A stretch of 64,000 bases of DNA from Gliomastix tumulicola (Eukaryota > Ascomycota > Sordariomycetes > Hypocreales > Bionectriaceae): positions 2,542,001-2,606,000 of the forward strand of contig BCHX01000008.1 of the NCBI GenBank assembly GCA_001599755.1, read 5' to 3'. This document shows positions 56,956 to 64,000 of the stretch, in pieces. The stretch's first letter is position 1, and each line of letters begins with the position of its first letter. Below the pieces are notes generated by a model, which ran no database searches, was not told the origin of the DNA, and saw only the letters and a program-made list of their open reading frames with translations. The position numbers were made by a program, and so were the translations under genes.

Positions 56956-58195
56956 GCTCATATGTCGTCCAAGCCTCTACCCTAGTCATGATACGTCTGT
57001 ATCCTTGTAGGACTTGCTAGTGGAATGGATCATCAATGGTTCGCCCAACCAGTCGCACAAAGCGGAAGGCAAGCAGCTAGGCACCCCCTGCTGCGGCGGA
57101 CCGTGAAGGCGCTCACGGCTCTCCGCCTCCCTTCCACGCCCACGCCCTTTCAGCGACATACGTCTTCACGCTGCCTGGTACGCGCACAAGCCGCACCCAG
57201 GTTCACCGGCAAGGGAATGGCATCCGCAGCGCCTGTTGCCTAGCCATTCACCCTAGACCGCGAGCACCACGCTATCACCCCATTCACATACGCGTCGGTG
57301 GCGAAACTCAGCCACTCACGCCCCCCCTCTACGCGACCTCATCACGAGCGAGCAACCAAGCTACCCCTGCTCGCAGGACTCTCCTGCTAAGGGGTACTTA
57401 CCTTGGACTTCTTTGATTTTGCGATTGACTTTTTACCTGATTTTGGCAAAGCGCTATTGATCTATCATGGAGCCAGCATGCAGCTCTCCAACGAACTCCC
57501 AGCTTTGACTGGGACAGGACACGACTGGGATACCTCGGGTTAAACAAGGAAAAGGTATATCTATATATATCTTTGTACGATTTTCTTGGATATTTTCTTA
57601 ATTATTAATGAGGATACTTCGAACCACCCTGGTTCTTCCTGCTTGGTTATGCTGCTTCATGTTTCCTTAGAGTCACAGGACATGTCCTGGACATGTTCTG
57701 CCCAGAGTCTGGCAGGCCATCCGCTGTTCATTTTAGCGTCGAGCTACAAGGGACGACAGGCGCTCTTGCCGCAGTTTCCCTACCAAGATGATGCACATCT
57801 AGGTAATGGGCGACTGCTCAGCCTTGATGTCGTCGCATCGGGTATCCAACCCGGGGGCACTGCACAATTGGCTCCTATGCTTTGTTTCTGTAGCATCACG
57901 GCGACATCGATACATCATCGATACCGTCTACTCCATGATACATACACATAGCCAACATGTGCCTCCCAAGTTGCGTTGCAACGCACATACCATGTACCCT
58001 GTAGTTACAACATGCTGTCAACTCGGCGATGTGGCATGTTGCCACCGCCCTGCCGCTTCGAACCTGAAGGAACGGCCCAGTCAACTCTAGACCCCGAGCT
58101 ACCCTATACGTTTCCCCGATCACGATCCGGGGCATCAGTCACTCCCCGTTCCCGAGCCACGTGCGCGGGAATCCATGCATAATGGTCGATAATAA

Positions 58196-58217
58196 CACAG
58201 CAGCAGCAGCAGCAGCA
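58196..58217. repeat. CAG trinucleotide repeat
   Basis: About seven CAG units, noncoding. Confidence 0.85.
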
Positions 58218-59228
58218 AGTAGGAACCGATTTGTCAACCATCCTGCTCCCGTAAGCTGAGCAAAGCACCTTCCTCCTCCTCGGGCCTCTTCTCATCAGAT
58301 AGTGAAGTGCGGAGGGTAAGGTAACCTAACGAGTAGGAAAGGTCATCTGCGGGGCGGGAAGAACCGCCCCAGGGCGCGAGCGAGCGAACGAACGCGAGCA
58401 GTCCGACCCCCACGAGGTGACAAGTCAGTACGTACGTAAGTAGTAGGAGTGCGCGTAGGAACACGAGTGTGTCTGACATCAGGGTCAGATGAGAAGGCCG
58501 TGGACGCGAAGCAGCTCGTATCCTGAACCCTCACAGCCTCCTACTCCTCCCTAGTGGTGGCCAGAGGTCTCACCTGCAATGCAACCGTAGACCCCGTCCC
58601 GTCTTGCCATGACGGCCGCCGTGAAAGCTGCACTGACTGACCTGCTGAACTGATGAGCCTGATCCACTCTGCCTGATACCCCTCCTTACCTTGGTCGTCG
58701 CCCTTTTAACCCCTCTTCCCGAGACCTGGCTGCCTTCTGCTCCGGACCCTGGGCGGGCAGCAGTGCGGCTTGCAGCGGGTACCGATGGATACTTTTCCTG
58801 CATGCCTAATCCCATCTGCCAAAGACATGGGAATGGGTTTCCCTCGTCGGGCACTCGGCGCCAAACCCGCAGCCTGGATTACCTTACCCCTCCCTCCCCT
58901 CGCTTCAGCTTCTGTATGTCGACGCATTGGGCGACCAGACGCAGCCACACCCAGCACACAATTAAATCCTCCGGTCCCGACGAGCGATAAAATAGCCAAA
59001 GGAGGGGTGATAAGAAGGTCCGTTGGAGGGGTCGTAAACCACACAATGGAAGAACGCGCTCCATCCCACTGATAAAGAAAGCCCGCATATGCAAGCCTAC
59101 TTACTATACCTATCCTATCCACAGCAAAAGTCCTCCTCGAGGACGGGCAGCGTAGACTCGGCTGTATGTAACCTACGCGAGGGGGTTGCATTAATCAGCC
59201 GTCTGTCATCTGTAGACATCGCTCCATC

Positions 59229-59253
59229 AGAGAGAGAGAGAGAGAGAGAGAGG
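59229..59253. repeat. AG dinucleotide repeat
   Basis: About twelve AG units. Confidence 0.9.
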
Positions 59254-59368
59254 GAAGCAGCACACCTACCAAGCTACTTATGTTAAGGTGGTACAGATAT
59301 GTACCTCGATAAGGTAGGCCATTATCGTGCTTGATCGCGGGAGGTCATGCATCTCTGCGAACCAGTCT

Positions 59369-59408
59369 CCATGTTCGGTGTTCCATGTTCGGTGTTCCAT
59401 GTTCCATG
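59369..59408. repeat. 14-bp minisatellite CCATGTTCGGTGTT
   Basis: Two full copies and two shortened copies (CCATGTT, CCATG) in tandem. Confidence 0.9.
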
Positions 59409-62400
59409 ACGATCATGGCATGCACCTCAACATGGGAAAGTGAGACATACCCTCTTGGCGAATTGCGACCTCGACGCTCATCGCCCGCCCACCCATTAGA
59501 GGCTAGAATAGTTATAGTCGCAGTAGCAGCGGCATGGGGACATCCCACCCTTATCTTCGCCTCCAATGGAGTGATAAGGGTCCGTTCTGGCGCGCGCGTT
59601 GCAATCATGTCTCAGGTCCCGAGCCGTCAAGTGACTGTGCCCTGTCACCTGTCGCCGTCACGATGTCGCATTCATTGGCGACGCGCCCGCGACCCGGACA
59701 CCACCAGCCTGCTCCTAGCGCGACGGATGACCTCCTGTTTCTCCTTTGCTGCTCCCGATGATCCTCTGGACGGTGAGATGCATCTTCGGCACAGCTATCT
59801 CCTTCCCTATGGTGTGCTTCGCGTCCTCTGGGGGTGGAGTATCACCCTCGACACTGAACCAATGGCTGGCGGTGGTTTCTACATTCGCCACCCTCGCGGT
59901 CCCGTCTCCGTACGCTCTTTGCCTACAGCCGGGTCTGGATGGTCAAGTGCATGCGTCTAGAACAATAGTCATGTGTGCAGCCTTGGGTGTCACTTAGGGT
60001 CCGATTAGGAGGTGTGGTAGAGGGAATCCAATGCCACCCAAGGGTAGTAGTATCGCCCAGAGCAGGCCTATGAGCAGCTTCCGAGCAACTTTGATATTGG
60101 CATCGGCCAATTGTAACCATCCCCGCCGCCATACGCGGATAGATGAGTCCTACTCTGTCTGGAATACGGATTCTTTCTTCAACACATGGGCGGCGTGGTC
60201 CGGAGGGAATGGGAGCGCTGGTCTGTAGCCCGACTGATCCGAGGCTCGTCCTGCTGGGAATGCCTCTTCCAGTCCTCCTCAGTGTTACTGGAACTTGTTC
60301 CACGAAACCAATTGACCTGCCCTCTGATCGAATAGGGGCTGGGAATGGGCTTGGTGTCAGCAGATTTGAATTTGTCGCTTCGGCTCGGAGACTGAATGTG
60401 CAAACTCCATTCGTCTACGGCTCGGATGGTCGAGGGAGATGTCAGCAATTGGCGAGTGAGACTCCCTTCTTCAGGCTACCCCAAGCCGGAGCGGTTAACA
60501 CCGACAATTCTCCGCTGAGTCCCGGAGCATCGTACAATCGACAGTCGAGTCGCATTCGTAGCTTGTGGACGGAGTAGGACCATCAAAGGTGCATGTCCTA
60601 TGGGCAGTCCTCAGAATCCGCCCGTGTTAGTGGTGGTATTATCGATAGCGTTTACGGTGCCTCTTGTCGGCACTTTTCAAACTTGGTGGACCCGAGGGAC
60701 AGTGCCTAAATGGGCGTGGACATCGGCTCTAGTGGGTGGCTAGCGATGTGGGCGTGCTTGTGGGAATCTCCATCCTGTGACTCACACTCTTTAGAACGGC
60801 TGGGCTTCCAGATCGCCAGGTCGGTGGTGTGCTCACTGTGACCAACAGACCGCAGGCACACTCGCCTGTAGCTGGAGAGAGACCGAGGAGTGTGCGAGGG
60901 GAGCAGGCAGACCACCCAATGACGAGTCACGCGGGCCGCCGAGGCGTCGCGAGCTCCATCATTGGGACACTAGTGATTGACATTGGTGTGCCTCATCAAT
61001 GTGCTGACTACAGAGCACGCTGAGGTCGTCAACGGGAGCGCTTCTTTTTGCCCCGTACATTCGTAAGTTGTTAAATCGCCAAGGGCGAATGTTGCGAGGT
61101 GGAGAAGGATACTGTTGCTTGACTGCATTGTGCATCGATTCTTCCGTGAGCTGGGCCTCGCTCGTCAATGGTTGCACACGTCTGTCTTGTGCTGGTCTGT
61201 CCGTCTGTGGGCGTGTGCCGAGTAGCGGTGGTGGACAGCGGTCGCGCCCACTCCGCTGTTGCGGAGATCTTCTGGAGGTGCATAGAGAGCTGGGGCCAGC
61301 CAACCAATGTCTGGCATGGGAGGCTTGCTCCATATTCCCTACTTGGTCGACGCCTGTGAGTGGGCAATTCCTCACCATGAAGCACTGGCTCGCACGCCCT
61401 TGGCGCCGTGATTGGGCAGACGTCTCAGGACGTTGGGCATATCGGGCATCGACGACCAGCGGTCAGATGCGAGTATGTGGCCCTGCCGCCGACCTCTCGT
61501 TGGTGAGGATCCAGAGTCCTACAGCCAAGTGGATGAAGGAAAGAGGGGAAATGTTTGAGACATCCCTCGCGTCACATGCTCGACCAATGGCGAGTGGGAA
61601 TTGTCTCACTGCTCCTGGTCGTTAGGCGAATTAGCCCAATGTGTAGTCGGTTGGCTGCGACCAAGGCAGAGCGTGCAGTGGCTTCGTTAACAAAGCCTGG
61701 TGGGAGACGCACAATAATAGTAACCTTTACACAGCCTATCTGGCCTCCCGGAGGACGTGGTGCGAGCGCGGATGAGGGCTCGCAGTCCACGTCAGGAGGG
61801 ATTCTACCCCTCTACTCGTAGGTACACACAAGTGGTCCGTACGGGGTACCTGCCTGCTTTCCGACCAAGCCGTGGGCCATATGGCATATTTGCCCGAAGC
61901 ACGGAGGGGAAACTGTAGAAAGGCTGCGACATATCTGTGCGCCAAGCCTCCCACTTGAAGCTGTTTTGCGGACCTTGAGGGAGAGCATGCGCTCCTACCA
62001 AGGTGTTAGTCAGGGTGGCATAGTCGTAACTGTTAAGGAGGGTGGTAAGGCTGGAAGAAGACCAATCGACAATTCTGCCGACAGGGGAATCCAGGAAACT
62101 CGATGGGCAGAATCAGCGAAAGGGCAAACGTGAAAGTGATTTCCGACCAGCAAGAGGTCCAAGCGTCCCCCCTTGTCCTTGTCAACTGTGATCTGTTGGT
62201 AGGGGACAATGCAGGCGGTCGACAGCCAGATTCCAGTGCAGCGTCGGCCCCGCGCGCAAGCGCCATTCGCTAGTGTGCCCAATTTCCACCAGCATTGATT
62301 GATGCGAGTTCCTGGCCACTAATGCGCCTCAATTGGCACCTGCAACGTCATTGATCTTGCTGATGGCGCCAGTAGATGTGCCCTGGGTTGGCCCTGGCCA

Positions 62401-62881
62401 TGGCGCGGCGCGCTTTGCCTCACGTCTGTTTGGCTGCCTTTATGCACCAAGTCTTCCGGAAATGTGGGCGCGCTGTGTAGCGTAGGGCGGTACGGAGCGG
62501 TGCGATGATGGCATAGCATGCATTGTATCTGCTGGGCGCATGCAAGCGCACGCTGATAGTGTATAAAACCGCATCTTATGTGGTGGGGGATTGGCTGATG
62601 GCGGCGGTCGTCGGATCGAATACGCAAGGAACATGGACGTAACGCCCTGTGGTTGCATCTCGCAATGGCGTAGGCAGGCTTTCTGCCTTTCTCAGGAAAG
62701 GCGGCAGTGAGGCGAGGCAGGCAGGAGGACGGCGTGGATGCTGGAGCGAGGTCGTTGATTGGAAAGCGACCCAGACAGGGTGGCCAATGGCGCGTGTGGG
62801 GTGTCGTGTGAACACCGAGCACAGCCCGTGACCTGGAGTCGCCCACGAACGAGGAGGGGTGGTCGCCGTGAGATGGATGGA

Positions 62882-62899
62882 TGCGTGCGTGCGTGCGTG
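62882..62899. repeat. TGCG tetranucleotide repeat
   Basis: Four tandem TGCG units. Confidence 0.85.
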
Positions 62900-63538
62900 A
62901 TCCCCCTTGAGCACCGATCTGCCGGTGCGAATTGAGGACGGCGAGGACAAAGACAAGCCCGCGCACGTCCTTCTTGTCTGTCCGTGTCTTTGGCGCCTGC
63001 CTCAACTGCGCATGTGTCGACTGTTGATGTGCAAGGGCAAGGGCCAGTGAGGCTTGCACCTGACTGGTTTGACTGGTTGTGTGGGGGAAGGTGCGAGAAG
63101 GGGGGTGGCACTAGCAACATTCTGCCCGTATTCCCTGCGACTGTTTCCAGGAATAGCCAGCAAGACGGGGCGTGGATCTACGAAAGAGCGACCACGTTTC
63201 AATTGGCACGCCCCTCCCCTCCTCCTGCCTTGTGCCCCTCCATTCCATTCCCTCCATGCCCCCCTCCATTAAGGAAAGTCGATGTTGAGGTGCCTTCCCT
63301 CTTCGCCTTCTGAGAGGCACCGAGGCCGCCCTTGCCTTTTGCTCAGCTGCGCACGGGTGCATCTGCGGGATCGAATCCACGTTACTTGCTGCTTGGACGG
63401 AGTCTGCGCCTTCAAAGGTTCAATCTGGTGCTGATGGCACCTCGTCCTGAGGAATCAATCATCGTCGCAACTGTGGCCCCTCCCGCCCTCGATAATAGAG
63501 CCACCCTCACCGTCCCAAGAGGCACGCTCACGCTCGCT

Positions 63539-63558
63539 CACGCACGCACGCACGCACC
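63539..63558. repeat. CACG tetranucleotide repeat
   Basis: About five CACG/GCAC units, motif complementary to the TGCG tract at 62.88 kb. Confidence 0.85.
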
Positions 63559-64000
63559 GTCGACGGACGCCCAGCATCGCTCTTCCATTCAGCTTTCTTC
63601 CATTTCCACTGGCGGGCCAAATTTGGCTCGCTTGACTCGGTTCTGCGCATTACTTCTGGTACCTTATCTTCTGTTCGTCTCGGCAAGCGATGCTTCTTTG
63701 TCTTGCATCCGACAAAGTGATTTATTCGCGCTGTGCCCGAGTCGACTCTGCGCAAACGATCCCCTATTCATCACCTCGTTTTCACCAGCCAATTCGACGG
63801 ACCGTGGCCGAGTTGTACGGCTGACCACGGCATCGCGATAAGAACGACAAACAGCCAGAGACAGACGGCCTGTACAACCACATGCCGCAGCCGACCTGGC
63901 TTCCTCCCACCAACATATTATTACCCTAGGGCTCTCGTCCGCGCCCGTGCCTTTGCTGTCGCTTCTCCTGCACTTCCAATCCCCCCGACAGCCCCTCCGA

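Larger units (their letters stand above)
56956..64000. other. 7-kb gene-free region
   Basis: No recognisable coding sequence on either strand; ORFs are short, overlapping and of noncoding composition. It has several microsatellites and many CCAAT/ATTGG pentamers between about 59.8 and 63.2 kb. The C/T-rich end near 63.5-64.0 kb looks like the leader of a gene lying beyond the right edge. Confidence 0.5.

Noticed and set aside
62319..63059. 246-codon - strand ORF in the right gene desert
   Set aside because: His/Arg/Pro/Ser-rich random-like composition, overlaps other ORFs, and no motif.
1..64000. CRISPR arrays, bacterial operons, IS elements
   Set aside because: Spliceosomal introns, Zn2Cys6 and GH17 membrane families show eukaryotic fungal DNA; no regularly spaced repeats were seen.

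Overview
The window is nuclear DNA of a filamentous ascomycete (Pezizomycotina, most likely a Sordariomycete). The genes carry short introns (about 48-104 nt in most cases) with GTRNGT-type donors and CTAAC/CTGAC branch sites. They lie 0.5-7 kb apart on both strands with no operons. The families are typical of such fungi: a VIT/VWA protein, an SREBP-type bHLH factor, a Zn2Cys6 factor, a GH17 type-II membrane glucanase, an X325/BIM1-like copper protein and a STAND (NB-ARC/TPR) receptor. Genus cannot be told from sequence alone.

Layout. 0-7 kb: VIT/VWA protein (-), short-chain dehydrogenase with an altered active site (+), NTF2-like protein with a mitochondrial-type leader (+). 7-9.2 kb: decayed DNA holding a broken cytochrome P450. 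9.2-14 kb: gene-poor, microsatellite-rich DNA in front of an SREBP-type bHLH regulator (13981-15351, +). 16-31.6 kb: dense housekeeping block with an orphan basic/acidic protein (+), a STRAP/Unrip-like WD40 protein (-) divergent from PLAA/Doa1 (+), an X325/BIM1-like GPI protein (-), an SRR1-like protein (+), a disordered Q/P/H-rich protein (+) and a btgC-like GH17 glucanase (-). 34-42 kb: accessory-looking segment with an intron-containing tRNA-Gly(GCC), a P-loop ORF, a STAND receptor (both -), a copia-type gag relic with one in-frame stop and an AT-richer gene-free tract. 41.8-57 kb: small disordered protein (+), Zn2Cys6 factor with an apparent 4-nt microexon (+), HD-domain phosphohydrolase (+), Mcp1-like membrane protein (+), F-box protein (+). 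57-64 kb: no gene recognised.

How they fit together. STRAP (RNP/signalling scaffold) and PLAA/Doa1 (Cdc48 ubiquitin adaptor) share a divergent promoter; the F-box protein is another ubiquitin-pathway part. GH17 glucanase and the copper protein act at the cell surface. The STAND receptor, P-loop ORF, gag relic and tRNA form the only segment that looks like variable, non-self-recognition type DNA. Exon joins were set by eye from splice signals and reading-frame continuity; every multi-exon model given sums to a whole number of codons.
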